NCBI RefSeq assembly: GCF_001431405.1
Contig: NZ_LDJL01000017.1
Location: 62,001-126,000, forward strand
Direction of reading: 5' to 3'
Source: Pseudoxanthomonas dokdonensis
GTDB taxonomy: Bacteria > Pseudomonadota > Gammaproteobacteria > Xanthomonadales > Xanthomonadaceae
Length of the DNA stretch: 64,000 nt
A program made the translations under genes and the position numbers. Below, in pieces: positions 1 to 9,804 of this stretch. Within the stretch, counting starts at the first letter, position 1, and each line of letters begins with the position of its first letter. A model generated the notes under the pieces. That model was not told the DNA's origin, searched no databases, and was given only the letters and a program-made list of their open reading frames with translations.

Positions 1-668
1 AAGGCCGCGGTGGCGCCGACAAACGCGCGCACCGCCAGATCGTAGGGTTGTCCGTGGCAACGCGCATACGCGCACACGCCCATGCTGTCAGTGGCCTTGG
101 CCAGCGCCATGATGGCAATCCAGTCCGGCTGGGCCGCGCGCAGGCTGGCTTCGTCGCGCAGTTCGGCCAGCCACCAGCGGCGGCCGCCGTCCATCAGCAC
201 CGGCGGCAACGCCCCGGCCGGCATGCCCTTGAGCGCATCGCCCAACACCGGCAGTGTCGCCACATCGCCCAACTGCACGACATGCGCGCGCGGCGTGCGC
301 ACCGCAATGCTGCGGTCCTTGCCGCTTCCGGTCACCCGTAGTGGCAACAAGCCGGCGATGCCCTGCTGGACCAGCATGCCATCAACCGCGCTGGCGATAC
401 CGGCATCGAGCACCGCGTGTGCGGTACCGACGCTGGGATGGCCGGCAAACGGCACTTCCCGGCGTGGGCTGAACATCCGGATCGCATAGCTGGCACCGGC
501 TTCGCTGGGCGGGAACACGAACGTGGTTTCCGGCAGCCGGGTCCAGCGCGCGATCGCCTGCATGGTGGCGTCGTCCAGGCCGTCGGCCTGCAGCACCACC
601 GCCAACGGATTGCCGGCACCGGGCTGATCGGCAAACACGTCCACCTGGACGAAACGGCGTGAGGTCAT
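1..668 (-). CDS. PhzF-family isomerase, copy A (3' end outside window)
   Basis: About 222 N-terminal residues are present, starting at an ATG (668-666); the rest runs off the left edge. The protein opens MTSRRFVQVDVFADQPGAGN and contains PFAGHPSVGTAHA, the two signatures of the PhzF/DapF-like fold (FxGNP-type N-terminus and FAGHPxxG). PhzF relatives are cytoplasmic isomerases or epimerases. The true substrate of this subfamily is usually unknown, and nothing nearby suggests phenazine synthesis. It is a tandem paralogue of the next gene: same strand, with a 28-bp gap between that gene's stop codon and this start. The N-terminal 100 residues are clearly alike but diverged, so the duplication is old. 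Confidence 0.85.
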   Translation of the reverse strand, partial: MTSRRFVQVDVFADQPGAGNPLAVVLQADGLDDATMQAIARWTRLPETTFVFPPSEAGASYAIRMFSPRREVPFAGHPSVGTAHAVLDAGIASAVDGMLVQQGIAGLLPLRVTGSGKDRSIAVRTPRAHVVQLGDVATLPVLGDALKGMPAGALPPVLMDGGRRWWLAELRDEASLRAAQPDWIAIMALAKATDSMGVCAYARCHGQPYDLAVRAFVGATAA

Positions 669-696
669 GACGGAACACTCGAAAGGGCTGGGCAGC

Positions 697-1593
697 TTAC
701 CAACTGAGCGTGCCCTGGATGACCAACTGCACCTGACCGCCGATCCAGACCTCGCCTTGCGCATCCACCCGCAGTTGGATACGGCCGTCGCGTTGCAGCT
801 CGCGTCCCTGGCTGGCCAGATAGTGGTCGTGGCCACCCGGCAGGCGGCCGGCCGCAGCCAATGCATGGGCGATGCAGGCATTGGCGCTGCCGGTGACCGG
901 ATCTTCAGGCACGTTGTCGGCCGGACAGAAGGCGCGGGTAACCAAGGCTGCCTGCCCGGCGTCGGCGGCAGCGGTCAGCGCGAACACGGCCAGCCCGACC
1001 GCGCCGGTATCGCGGCTCAACGCGGCGATCGCGGCCAGGTCCGGTTGCAACCGGCGGACCTCGCTGGCATCGGCCAGTTCCACCAGCCACCAGCCTGGGC
1101 CGTTGTTCCACAGGGCCGCGCCCAGCTGGCCGATGCGCGCGCCAGGCAGCCAGCGCGAGCAGGCATCGCCGGTCGCGGCCGGTATCGGCATCCGGCGTGC
1201 GGCCGGTGTGCGCAGCTCGATGATGCGGCTGCCCGCGAGCACGCTGTTGCGGACCGGCAGCACGCCGGCGGCGCACTCCTGCTGCAGTTCCGCAACTTCG
1301 TCGACCAGGCCCGCATGCAGGGCCGCCCAGGCCGCACCAACGCTGGGATGGCCGGCGAATGGCAGTTCCTGGCCGGGGGTGAAGATACGGATGCGGTAGC
1401 GCTGGCCGGGTTGTTCGACCGGCAGGAAAAACACCGTTTCCGACACGTTCAACCAGGCCGCCATTGACTGCATCGCGGCACTGTCGAGGCCGTCGCTGTC
1501 CAGGATCACGGCGAGCGGATTGCCGGCGCCGGGGCGGTCGGCGAACACATCCAGTTGCAGGTAGCGGCGGGTGGTCATCGAATGGTTGCTCAT
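697..1593 (-). CDS. PhzF-family isomerase, copy B
   Basis: Complete PhzF-like protein of about 298 residues from ATG 1593 (MSNHS); a later ATG at 1578 (MTTRRYLQ) aligns better with the paralogue's start. Neither has a good Shine-Dalgarno sequence, so the start is uncertain. Family motifs seen are DVFADRPGAGNPLAV, FAGHPSVGAAWA in the first domain and DPVTGSANACIAH in the second, all typical of the two-domain DapF-like fold. The catalytic Glu of PhzF corresponds to the region around NVSETVFFL. It is likely co-transcribed with the downstream paralogue. Function is isomerase or epimerase of unknown substrate. Confidence 0.87.
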   Translation of the reverse strand: MSNHSMTTRRYLQLDVFADRPGAGNPLAVILDSDGLDSAAMQSMAAWLNVSETVFFLPVEQPGQRYRIRIFTPGQELPFAGHPSVGAAWAALHAGLVDEVAELQQECAAGVLPVRNSVLAGSRIIELRTPAARRMPIPAATGDACSRWLPGARIGQLGAALWNNGPGWWLVELADASEVRRLQPDLAAIAALSRDTGAVGLAVFALTAAADAGQAALVTRAFCPADNVPEDPVTGSANACIAHALAAAGRLPGGHDHYLASQGRELQRDGRIQLRVDAQGEVWIGGQVQLVIQGTLSW

Positions 1594-1718
1594 GAAAGGA
1601 GTTGCGGGGCGGTGTGGAGACACGCTGAAGCAGGTTTTTCAGGGCGATTTACCGGTGGCGCATCGTTTAGAATCGACGGTTCTCGCCCAAGGCCGGGCTT
1701 TCCCCACATCCATCTTCC

Positions 1719-4379
1719 ATGTCTTCTGCCAATCCTGCATCTGATCGTTGGGTCGTACTCAAGTTTGGCGGCACTTCGGTGTCGCGTCGCCATCGCTGGG
1801 ACAACATCGGCCGGATTGCGAAAAAACGGGCGCAGGCGCAGGAGGCGAGGGTGCTGGTGGTGGTGTCGGCCTTGTCCGGGGTTACCAATGAACTGACCGC
1901 GATCGCCGATGGCGCCGCCGACAGCAACCAGCGGGTCCAGCAACTGGTCCAGCGCCACCGCGATTTCGTCAGCGAACTGGAACTGGATGCCGAGACGGTG
2001 CTTGGCCAGCGGCTGGCGGCGCTGCAGGCGTTGCTGGTCGATGAGCGCGCTGGTCCCCGCAGTCTCGACTGGCAGGCCGAGGTGCTGGCACAGGGCGAAC
2101 TGCTGTCCTCGACCATCGGCGCCGCCTACCTGGCCGCGCAGGGACTGGATTTTGGCTGGATGGATGCGCGCGACTGGCTCGATGCCACCCTGCTGCCCAA
2201 CCAGACCGCGTGGGCGCAGCGGTTGTCGGTGTCGTGCCAGACCCGGCGCGACGATGACTGGCGCGCGCGTTTCAACCAGCAACCGCATGGCCTGCTGCTG
2301 ACCCAGGGCTTCATTGCCCGCCACCCCGAACACGGCACCTGTGTGCTCGGCCGTGGCGGCTCGGATACCTCGGCCGCTTACTTCGGCGCCCTGCTCGGCG
2401 CGCAGCGGGTCGAGATCTGGACCGACGTGCCGGGCATGTTCACCACCAATCCGCGCGAAGTGCCCGACGCACGCCTGCTGACCCGGCTGGACTACCACGA
2501 GGCACAGGAAATCGCCACCACCGGCGCCAAGGTCCTGCACCCGCGCTCGATCAAACCATGCCGCGATGCTGGCGTGCCGATGGCAATCCTCGATACCGAG
2601 CGTCCTGAACTGCCCGGCACCAGCATCGACGGCAACGGCGTCACCGTGCCGGGGGTCAAGGCGGTCAGTCGCCGCAACGGCATCGTGCTGGTGTCGATGG
2701 AAGGCATCGGCATGTGGCAACAGGTCGGCTTCCTTGCCGACGTGTTCGCGATGTTCCGCAACCACGGTCTGTCGGTGGATCTGATCGGTTCCTCGGAAAC
2801 CAACGTCACCGTGTCGCTGGACCCCAGCGAGAACCTGGTCAATACCGACGTGCTGGCGGCGCTGTCGAATGACCTGTCGCAGATCTGCCGGGTCAAGGTG
2901 ATCGCGCCGTGCACCGCGGTGACCCTGGTCGGCCGCGGCATGCGCTCGCTGCTGCACAAGTTGTCCGATGTCTGGGCGATGTTCGGCCGTGAACGCGTGC
3001 ACCTGATCTCGCAGTCGTCAAATGATCTCAACCTGACCTTCGTCATTGACGAGGCCGACGCCGAAGGACTGTTGCCGGTGCTGCATGCGGCGCTGATTGA
3101 CAGTGGCGCGATGCCGACCGGCGACGCCAGCGTGTTCGGCCCGCGCTGGCGAGAAATCGAAGGCCAGGTGCGTCGCCGCGAAACGCCCTGGTGGCATGCG
3201 CCCGAGCAGCGCGAACAACTGCTGGCGCTGGCCCAGGCCGGCACACCGCACTACGCCTATCACCTGCCGACGGTGCGCGCCCGTGCCCGCGCGCTGGCGG
3301 CGATCAGCGCGATCGATCGCCGCTTCTACGCGATCAAGGCCAACTCGCACCCGCACATCCTGCGCACGCTGGTCGAAGAAGGCTTTGGCCTGGAATGCGT
3401 ATCGCAGGCGGAGCTTGAACGGGTGTTGCGGGAAGTACCGGCGCTGGCGATGGACGACATCCTGTTCACCCCGAGTTTCGCACCGCGTTCGGAGTACGCG
3501 TTCGCGCTCGACAGGGGCGTCAACGTTACCCTCGACAATGTCGAGGCGCTGCAGCGCTGGGGCGAGTTGTTCCAGGGCCGGGCGATCTGGCTGCGGGTCG
3601 ATCTGGGCCGCGGCGATGGCCATCACGAGAAGGTCAACACCGGCGGCAAGGCCTCCAAGTTCGGCCTGCCGTTGGCGCGCCTGCCTGAATTCGTCAATCT
3701 CGCACAGCGCCTGCAGGTACGCATCGTCGGCCTGCACGCGCACTTGGGCAGCGGCGTTGAGACACCGCAGCACTGGCGCCAGGTCTGCGACGAACTCGGC
3801 GGCATCGCCGAGCAGATTGGCAGCATTGAAACCATCGACATCGGTGGCGGTTTGCCGATTCCGTACACCGCCGACGACGAGCCGTTCGACCTCGAGGCAT
3901 GGGGCGCCGGACTGGAGGAAATCAAGGCGGCGTACCCCGGTTACCAGCTGGCCATTGAACCGGGCCGTTTCCTGGTGGCCGAGTCCGGGGTGCTGCTGAG
4001 CCGGGTCACCCAGGTGGTCGACAAGCAGGGCATCCGCCGGGTCGGCACCGATGCCGGCATGAATGCGCTGATGCGACCGGCGCTGTATGACGCCTGGCAT
4101 GACGTCGCCAACCTCAGCCGACTCGCGGATCACCAACAGGATTATTTCGACGTGGTCGGGCCGATCTGCGAATCCAGCGACGTGTTCGGCAAGCGCCGTC
4201 CGTTGCCGGCCGCCACCAGCGAAGGGGATGTGTTGCTGTTCGCCGATGCCGGCGCCTATGGCTTCTCGATGGCCAACCAGTACAACCTGCGCGCGCTGCC
4301 GGTCGAAGCGATCATCGATGGCGGCGGGCAGGCCGAAGTGCGGGCCGGTGTGGCGCAAGCCGACGTGGTTGCACGATGA
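1719..4379 (+). CDS. lysAC: Bifunctional aspartate kinase / diaminopimelate decarboxylase (fused LysC-LysA)
   Basis: 886 residues. The N-terminal half is an aspartokinase: WVVLKFGGTS at residues 11-20, the GRGGSDTSAAYFG nucleotide-binding loop near 210, then ACT-type regulatory repeats to about 465 (for example DLIGSSETNVTVS). The C-terminal half (about 500-886) is a PLP fold-type III decarboxylase: YAIKANSHP with the PLP-lysine at K540, HLGSGVET, IDIGGGLPIPY and IEPGRFLVAESG near 746. It would catalyse both the first step of the aspartate pathway and the last step of lysine synthesis. The fusion is characteristic of Xanthomonadaceae. The ATG lies 125 bp from the divergent PhzF gene, so the two share a promoter region. 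Confidence 0.97.
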   Translation: MSSANPASDRWVVLKFGGTSVSRRHRWDNIGRIAKKRAQAQEARVLVVVSALSGVTNELTAIADGAADSNQRVQQLVQRHRDFVSELELDAETVLGQRLAALQALLVDERAGPRSLDWQAEVLAQGELLSSTIGAAYLAAQGLDFGWMDARDWLDATLLPNQTAWAQRLSVSCQTRRDDDWRARFNQQPHGLLLTQGFIARHPEHGTCVLGRGGSDTSAAYFGALLGAQRVEIWTDVPGMFTTNPREVPDARLLTRLDYHEAQEIATTGAKVLHPRSIKPCRDAGVPMAILDTERPELPGTSIDGNGVTVPGVKAVSRRNGIVLVSMEGIGMWQQVGFLADVFAMFRNHGLSVDLIGSSETNVTVSLDPSENLVNTDVLAALSNDLSQICRVKVIAPCTAVTLVGRGMRSLLHKLSDVWAMFGRERVHLISQSSNDLNLTFVIDEADAEGLLPVLHAALIDSGAMPTGDASVFGPRWREIEGQVRRRETPWWHAPEQREQLLALAQAGTPHYAYHLPTVRARARALAAISAIDRRFYAIKANSHPHILRTLVEEGFGLECVSQAELERVLREVPALAMDDILFTPSFAPRSEYAFALDRGVNVTLDNVEALQRWGELFQGRAIWLRVDLGRGDGHHEKVNTGGKASKFGLPLARLPEFVNLAQRLQVRIVGLHAHLGSGVETPQHWRQVCDELGGIAEQIGSIETIDIGGGLPIPYTADDEPFDLEAWGAGLEEIKAAYPGYQLAIEPGRFLVAESGVLLSRVTQVVDKQGIRRVGTDAGMNALMRPALYDAWHDVANLSRLADHQQDYFDVVGPICESSDVFGKRRPLPAATSEGDVLLFADAGAYGFSMANQYNLRALPVEAIIDGGGQAEVRAGVAQADVVAR

Positions 4380-4469
4380 CACCGGCGTCGCGGTTGACCG
4401 CCACCGACGCCATTATTTTTCCCCGCCCGGCATGCGCTGCGGCGGTGACGCAAGACTGACGGAACCTGC

Positions 4470-5828
4470 ATGAACCATTTTGACAAAACCAGCATCACCA
4501 CTTTCCACTTCGTCCGCTGCACGTTCGATGCGCAGACCGGCGTGGCACGGCTGGTCTATGCGTTTGACGACGGTCCGGAACTGACCGAAACCGTGACCAT
4601 TCCCGGCGCTCCGTTCGTCCTCGAGCAGGCGCTTGCGGACGCGGTCGAGCAGGCGTTGCGGCTGCTGCACCTGATAACCGGCGTCAGCTATTACAAGGCA
4701 GCGATCCCGCCGACCATCGCCATCGACAGCTACCGCATCGATGCCGCCACCGCGGCATTCATGGAGCAGGTCTACCTCAACGGGCTGGGCGAGTTTGCCT
4801 ACCGCAACGAACTGGATCTGCATGGCCACATCCGCTTTCCGGTCGATGAGTCGTTGCCAGCGGCGTCGGCCCAGGTCCAGGGCCTGGACCAGCACGCGCT
4901 GGTTGCCATCGGTGGCGGCAAGGATTCGCTGGTCAGCATCGAGGCGCTGCGTGCGGCCGGCGTCGCCCAGACGGTCAGCTGGATTGGTGGCTCGCAGTTG
5001 ATCGCCGCCTGCGCCGCGCGCACCGGCCTGCCGCTGCTCAACATCCAGCGCTCGCTGGCGCCGGAACTGTTCGAGTACAACCGCCAGGGCGCCTGGAATG
5101 GACACATTCCGGTCACCGCGATCAACTCGTCGATCCTGCTGCTGGCGGCGCTGTTGAAAAATGCCAACCAGGTGGTGTTCTCCAACGAGCGCTCGGCCAG
5201 CTACGGCAGCCTGATTCCCGGTACCGGCGAGGTCAACCACCAGTGGTCGAAGGGCTGGGCATTCGAACAGGCACTGGCCGCGCACGTGCACAGCCATATC
5301 GCCAGCGATCTGGATTATTACTCGCTGCTGCGGCCGTTCTCGGAGCTGGCGGTGGCCCGCCAGTTTGCCCGCAACGATCATTACGACGCGCATTTTTCCA
5401 GTTGCAACCGCAATTTCCACATCCTCGGCGAGCGCCCTGTCAATCGCTGGTGCGGGGTCTGCCCGAAGTGCCACTTCGTGTTCCTGGCGCTGGCGCCGTT
5501 CATGCCAAAGCCGCGACTGGTGCGGATATTCGGCCGCAACCTGCTCGACGATGCTAGCCAGGTCGATGGCTTTGACGCGTTGCTCGAATACCAGAACCAC
5601 AAACCGTTCGAATGCGTCGGCGAAGGCCAGGAGTCGCGCGCGGCGATGGCCACGCTGGGCGACCGGCCGGAGTGGCGCGAGGATGCGCTGGTCAGCCGTT
5701 TCAACCGTGACATCCGCCCGCAGCTGGATCCGCAGGCGCTGGCGCTGGCACCGCTGCTGCAGATTGCTGACGAACACAACATCCCGGCTGGCCTGTGGGA
5801 ACGCCTGCGTGCGCATTTCGCAGCTTGA
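4470..5828 (+). CDS. murL: UDP-MurNAc-L-Ala-L-Glu epimerase MurL
   Basis: 452 residues. MurL was described in Xanthomonas as the enzyme that inverts the terminal L-Glu of UDP-MurNAc-L-Ala-L-Glu in an ATP/Mg-dependent reaction, replacing glutamate racemase. The assignment rests on context (it overlaps murD2) and on protein features: a PP-loop-like GGGKDS at 148-153, consistent with ATP use, and a CxxCxxC cluster C328/C331/C334 preceded by C312 in the C-terminal third. The cluster looks metal-binding, but that is my inference. It ends 20 bp inside the GTG-started murD2, so translation is probably coupled. It follows lysC-lysA by 90 bp. Confidence 0.88.
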   Translation: MNHFDKTSITTFHFVRCTFDAQTGVARLVYAFDDGPELTETVTIPGAPFVLEQALADAVEQALRLLHLITGVSYYKAAIPPTIAIDSYRIDAATAAFMEQVYLNGLGEFAYRNELDLHGHIRFPVDESLPAASAQVQGLDQHALVAIGGGKDSLVSIEALRAAGVAQTVSWIGGSQLIAACAARTGLPLLNIQRSLAPELFEYNRQGAWNGHIPVTAINSSILLLAALLKNANQVVFSNERSASYGSLIPGTGEVNHQWSKGWAFEQALAAHVHSHIASDLDYYSLLRPFSELAVARQFARNDHYDAHFSSCNRNFHILGERPVNRWCGVCPKCHFVFLALAPFMPKPRLVRIFGRNLLDDASQVDGFDALLEYQNHKPFECVGEGQESRAAMATLGDRPEWREDALVSRFNRDIRPQLDPQALALAPLLQIADEHNIPAGLWERLRAHFAA

Positions 5829-7212
5829 AGGCCAGCGGGTAGCGTTGTGGGGCTGGGGCCGTGAAGGCCGCGCTGCCTATCACGCGATCCGCGGGCGTTT
5901 GCCGTTGCTCCACCTGAGCGTGCTGTGCAACGCCGACGAAGCGGCTGAAGTCGCAGCGCTGGATGATGCCCTGATCGAGATACGGACGCAGATCGACGGC
6001 GAGCTGCTGTCCGGCTTCGACGTGGTGGTGAAATCGCCGGGCATCAGCCCGAACACGGCCCCTGTACGGATGGCCATCGCCGCTGGAACCCGTTTCATCG
6101 GCGGCACCGCGCTGTGGTTTGCCGAACACGCCAACCCAGAGGGTTACGTGGCGCACAGCCTGTGCATTACCGGGACCAAGGGCAAGAGCACCACCACCGC
6201 GTTGCTTGCGCACCTGCTGCGTGCCGGCGGTCAGCGCACCGCACTGGTCGGCAATATCGGCGTGCCGTTGCTGGAAGTGCTGGACCCGCAAGCGGCGCCG
6301 GATTACTGGGCGATCGAGCTGTCCAGCTACCAGACCGGTGATGTCGCTGCCAGCGGCGCGCGCCCGGACATCGCCGCGGTGCTGAACCTGTTTCCCGAAC
6401 ACCTGGACTGGCACGGCAGCCAGCAGGCCTATGTACGCGACAAGCTGTCGCTGGTGACGGCTGCCAGGCCACGCATCGCGGTGTTGAACGCCACCGATCC
6501 GCAACTGGCCGGGCTGACGCTGCCCGACAGTGAGGTGCGCTGGTTCAACCATGCCGATGGCTGGCATCTGCGTGGCGATGATCTGTATCGCGGCGATGAG
6601 CGGGTGATGGACACTTTGAGCGTACCGGTGCCTGGCCGGCACAACCGCGGCAATCTGTGCGCGGTGCTGACCGTGCTGGAAGCGGCCGGCCTGGATGCAC
6701 GCGCGCTGGCGCCGGCGGCGGTCGACTTCACCCCGCTGCCCAACCGCTTGCAACGGCTTGGCCGCCATGAGGGCGTGCTGTACGTCAACGACTCGATCAG
6801 CACCACCCCGCATGCGACGCTGGCGGCGCTGGAATGCCATGCCGGCCAGCGCGTGGCACTGCTGGTCGGCGGCCATGATCGCGGCGTCAGCTGGGACGAT
6901 TTCGCCGCACGAATGCACAGCCAGGCACCACGCGCGATCATCACCATGGGCGAGAACGGTCCCCGTATCCATGCGCTGCTGGCGCCGCTGGCCGCGCAGG
7001 GCCTGTTGCGCCTGTCGGCGGCCACTGACCTGGCCGATGCGGTAGCGCAGGCGCGCCAGCAGTTACAGGGCGAGGGCGTGGTCCTGATGTCGCCGGGTGC
7101 ACCGAGTTTCGGGCCGTATCGCGATTACGTCGCGCGCGGCCGCGATTTCGCCCGCCTGGCCGGCTTCGATCCGGACCGGATCAGCCATATCCAGGGGCTC
7201 GGCATCCGCTGA
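5809..7212 (+). CDS. murD2: UDP-MurNAc-L-Ala:L-glutamate ligase MurD2
   Basis: 467 residues from a GTG at 5809 that overlaps murL by 20 bp. An upstream extension is possible in the open frame but would lie wholly inside murL. Mur-ligase features: a Rossmann-like N-terminal domain with [13 protein letters not shown] (11-23), [11 protein letters not shown] (75-84), the ATP loop [10 protein letters not shown] (121-130), and [13 protein letters not shown] in the C-terminal region. In ordinary MurD the corresponding loop reads NDSKATN; the STTPHAT version is the MurD2 type that takes L-Glu rather than D-Glu. It acts in the cytoplasm, paired with MurL to supply D-Glu-containing UDP-MurNAc-dipeptide. 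Confidence 0.9.
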   Translation: MRISQLEGQRVALWGWGREGRAAYHAIRGRLPLLHLSVLCNADEAAEVAALDDALIEIRTQIDGELLSGFDVVVKSPGISPNTAPVRMAIAAGTRFIGGTALWFAEHANPEGYVAHSLCITGTKGKSTTTALLAHLLRAGGQRTALVGNIGVPLLEVLDPQAAPDYWAIELSSYQTGDVAASGARPDIAAVLNLFPEHLDWHGSQQAYVRDKLSLVTAARPRIAVLNATDPQLAGLTLPDSEVRWFNHADGWHLRGDDLYRGDERVMDTLSVPVPGRHNRGNLCAVLTVLEAAGLDARALAPAAVDFTPLPNRLQRLGRHEGVLYVNDSISTTPHATLAALECHAGQRVALLVGGHDRGVSWDDFAARMHSQAPRAIITMGENGPRIHALLAPLAAQGLLRLSAATDLADAVAQARQQLQGEGVVLMSPGAPSFGPYRDYVARGRDFARLAGFDPDRISHIQGLGIR

Positions 7213-7261
7213 CAACGGCGGCGCGATAGACTGCGGGCTTCCACACAAGCCGGAGCGGGAC

Positions 7262-8050
7262 ATGCGCGGGATCCTTGGTTGCTGTGTTGTGTTGCTGATG
7301 ATGGTGGCGGAGCCGGCGCTGGCCGCCGTGCAGGCAAAACCGCTGGAATGGCAGGTCGATGGCAAGACCTTTTCAGGCTTTCTGGTCTACGACGACGCCA
7401 GTCGCGAACAGCGCCCGGGCCTGTTGATGGTGCCGGACTGGCTGGGGGTGACCGATGCGGCGGTGGCCAAAGCCAAACAGATCGCCGGCGACGACTACGT
7501 GGTGCTGGTGACCGACATGTACGGCAAGGGCGTGCGCCCGGCCAACAAGCAGGAAGCGCTGGCCCAGGTCAAGCCGCTGTACGCGGATCCGGCCAGCATG
7601 CGCGCGCGGGTCAACGCGGCGCTGCAAGCGCTGCGCGCACAGGCCGGGCAGGCGCCGCTGGATGCGAACCGGATTGCCGCCTTCGGTTTCTGTTTCGGCG
7701 GCTCCAGCGTACTGGAACTGGCCCGCAGCGGCGCCGACATCGCCGGCGTGGTGACCTTCCACGGCGGCCTGAAGACCGGATTGCCGGCCAAGGCGGGTGC
7801 GGTCAAGGCCCCGCTGCTGATTCTCAACGGCGCCGATGATCAGGGCGTGGCGCCGGACATCGCCGGCTTCGAGCAGGAAATGAACACCGCAGGGGCTGAC
7901 TGGCAGTTCGTCAATTTCAGCGGCGCGGTACATTGCTTCGCACTCGAGAACGCCAACGATCCACCGGGTTGCGTCTACAACCCGCGCGCCGCCAGACGCG
8001 CCTACCGGATGATGGACGATTTCCTCGACGAAGTACTCGATCAGGATTGA
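7262..8050 (+). CDS. Secreted dienelactone hydrolase-family protein
   Basis: 262 residues. The start is ATG 7262, after a GGAGCGGG Shine-Dalgarno; it gives an obvious Sec signal peptide ending ...AEPALA, so the mature enzyme is periplasmic. The fold is alpha/beta-hydrolase of the DLH family: nucleophile C144 in FGFCFGG, acid D192/D193 in NGADDQG, and H224 in AVHCFA. A Cys nucleophile is the DLH hallmark, whereas most alpha/beta hydrolases use Ser. Substrate unknown. The gene starts 50 bp after murD2 but is probably a separate function, and it ends against a dense REP array. Confidence 0.88.
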   Translation: MRGILGCCVVLLMMVAEPALAAVQAKPLEWQVDGKTFSGFLVYDDASREQRPGLLMVPDWLGVTDAAVAKAKQIAGDDYVVLVTDMYGKGVRPANKQEALAQVKPLYADPASMRARVNAALQALRAQAGQAPLDANRIAAFGFCFGGSSVLELARSGADIAGVVTFHGGLKTGLPAKAGAVKAPLLILNGADDQGVAPDIAGFEQEMNTAGADWQFVNFSGAVHCFALENANDPPGCVYNPRAARRAYRMMDDFLDEVLDQD

Positions 8051-8072
8051 TCACCGCAGCCACTCGACCCCC

Positions 8073-8586
8073 GTAGAGCGGAGCTTGCTCCGCTGTGGTC
8101 ACCCGACGCTCGCGCAGTGCTTGTGGTTATGTGGAGACAGCAACAGCAGCCGAGCAAGCTCGGCTCTACGTGCAGGGTCACCCGGATCAGTGCACCGTAG
8201 AGCGGAGCTTGCTCCGCTGCAGTTACCGAACATTCCCGTAGAGCGGAGCTTGCTCCGCTGTGGTCACCCGACGCTCGCACAGTGCTTGTGGTCATGTGGA
8301 GACAGCAACAGCAGCCGAGCAAGCTCGGCTCTACGTGCAGGGTTACCCGGATCAGCGCACCCGTAGAGCGGAGCTTGCTCCGCTGTGGTCACCCGACGCT
8401 CGCGCAGTGCTTGTGGTCATGTGGAGACAGCAACAGCAGCCGAGCAAGCTCGGCTCTACGTGCAGGGTTACCCGGATCAGCGCACCGTAGAGCGGAGCTT
8501 GCTCCGCTGCGGGTCACTCGACGCCCGCGCAGTGCTTGTGGTGATGGCGTGATAAAGCAACAGCAGCCGAGCAAGCTCGGCTCTAC
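8073..8586. repeat. Array of nine GTAG-type REP palindromes (SMAG-like), in ~125-bp super-repeats
   Basis: Nine 22-bp units, each made of GTAG, an 8-base arm AGCGGAGC (or AGCCGAGC), a TT loop and the complementary arm. Five are on the plus strand (8073-8094, 8197-8218, 8238-8259, 8363-8384, 8487-8508) and four inverted (8148-8169, 8313-8334, 8438-8459, 8565-8586). Forward units all use GCGGAGC; inverted ones all use GCCGAGC. Forward/inverted pairs sit about 75 bp apart, and the pair plus spacer repeats at 124-125 bp. The array fills the gap between two convergent genes, where hairpins can end transcription from both sides. The form matches Stenotrophomonas SMAG/GTAG REPs mobilised by RAYT proteins; no RAYT gene is in this window. 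Confidence 0.93.
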
Positions 8587-8650
8587 GGAGGGGGGCGACT
8601 GCAACGGGACGCGGGCAGGGAGGTCGGATTCCGGCCGCTGTCCCGCTGAT

Positions 8651-9649
8651 TCAATGCCGGCGTTCGATTGCGTAGCGTGCCAGCCCGCGCAGGGCGGCGA
8701 CGGCTTCGTTCTGCGCAAGATCCTGCAATGCGCGTTCGGCGGCATCGGCATATTCGGCGGCGCGCTGCTGGCTGTACTGCAGGCCGCCGGTGGCGTGAAT
8801 CGCGGCCAGCACTTCCGGCATCGCATCGCCTTCGCCGTTCTCGATGATCTGTTTCAGCCGCGCCGCGGTGGCGGCGTCGGAATGACGTACCGCGTGGATC
8901 AGCGGCAGCGTGGCCTTGCCTTCGGCCAGGTCATCGCCCAGGTTCTTGCCCAGGTCGGCGGCATTGGCGGTGTAATCGAGCACGTCGTCGGCAATCTGGA
9001 ACGCATAGCCCAGGTTCATGCCGTAGTCGTACAACTGCTGCTGCACGGCCTGGCTGGCACCGGCGGCCAGCGCACCCAGCTGGGTGCCGGCGGCGAACAG
9101 CACCGCGGTCTTGCGCTCGATCACGCGCAGGTAGGCGGCTTCGTCGGTGTCCGGGTTGTGCACGTGCAACAGCTGCAGCACTTCGCCCTCGGCGATGCGG
9201 TTGGTGGTGTCGGCGAGGATGCGCATGACGTCCATGCGGTCTAGTTCGACCATCAGCTGGAAGCTGCGCGAATACAGGAAATCGCCGACCAGCACGCTGG
9301 GTGCATTGCCCCACAACGCGTTGGCGGTGCTGCGGCCGCGACGCAGGTCGGATTCATCGACGACGTCGTCGTGCAGCAGGGTCGAGGTGTGGATGAACTC
9401 GATGATCGCCGCCAGCTGGTGCTGGGCCGGGTTGACCGGCCCGCAGGCACGCGCGGCCAGCACCACCAGCATCGGCCTCAGCCGCTTGCCGCCGGCGGAG
9501 ACGATGTGGTCGGCAATCTGGTTGATCAAGACCACGTCCGAGGCCAGCCGGCTGCGTATCAACGTGTCCACCGCCGCCATGTCGGCGGCGGCCAGGGTCT
9601 GGATGTGGTCGAGAGCCAGTGGGGACGGGGCAGGGGAGGCGACGGACAT
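8651..9649 (-). CDS. ispB: Long-chain polyprenyl diphosphate synthase (octaprenyl-type)
   Basis: 332 residues. Both Asp-rich motifs of trans-prenyltransferases are present: LLHDDVVDESDLRRG (DDVVD at 94-98) and FQIADDVLDY (DDVLD at 221-225), together with GGKRLRPML near 53-61 and the conserved GD at 122-123. It would elongate FPP with IPP to the ubiquinone side chain. Chain length cannot be read safely from sequence; octaprenyl (UQ-8) is the usual product in this family of bacteria. The gene runs convergently towards the REP array and divergently from ssb. Confidence 0.93.
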   Translation of the reverse strand: MSVASPAPSPLALDHIQTLAAADMAAVDTLIRSRLASDVVLINQIADHIVSAGGKRLRPMLVVLAARACGPVNPAQHQLAAIIEFIHTSTLLHDDVVDESDLRRGRSTANALWGNAPSVLVGDFLYSRSFQLMVELDRMDVMRILADTTNRIAEGEVLQLLHVHNPDTDEAAYLRVIERKTAVLFAAGTQLGALAAGASQAVQQQLYDYGMNLGYAFQIADDVLDYTANAADLGKNLGDDLAEGKATLPLIHAVRHSDAATAARLKQIIENGEGDAMPEVLAAIHATGGLQYSQQRAAEYADAAERALQDLAQNEAVAALRGLARYAIERRH

Positions 9650-9804
9650 GGGCAGGCGAGTGGCGGAGTACCACCGATTATACGGCCCCGGCCACGGAGA
9701 TTTCCTACCTTGCCGCGGTCGCGGCTCTGATGGCGCGGGCCATGGCGGTTATACTCCACTGGTCAATGCCCGCATCTGGCGGGCGCCCTTACTGGAAGAG
9801 AAAT

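Noticed and set aside
697..1623. Phenazine biosynthesis role for the PhzF-like pair
   Set aside because: No other phz gene is nearby, and most PhzF relatives have unrelated or unknown substrates.
1590..3002. 470-residue minus-strand frame opposite lysC-lysA, and many other long antisense frames
   Set aside because: High GC keeps antisense frames open. The plus strand encodes a full enzyme with all motifs, and the antisense products are Arg/His/Gln-rich without domains.
8082..9244. Plus- and minus-strand frames across the REP array and into ispB (e.g. about 8282-9244)
   Set aside because: Their repeated peptide segments simply translate the REP units, and the remainder is antisense to ispB.
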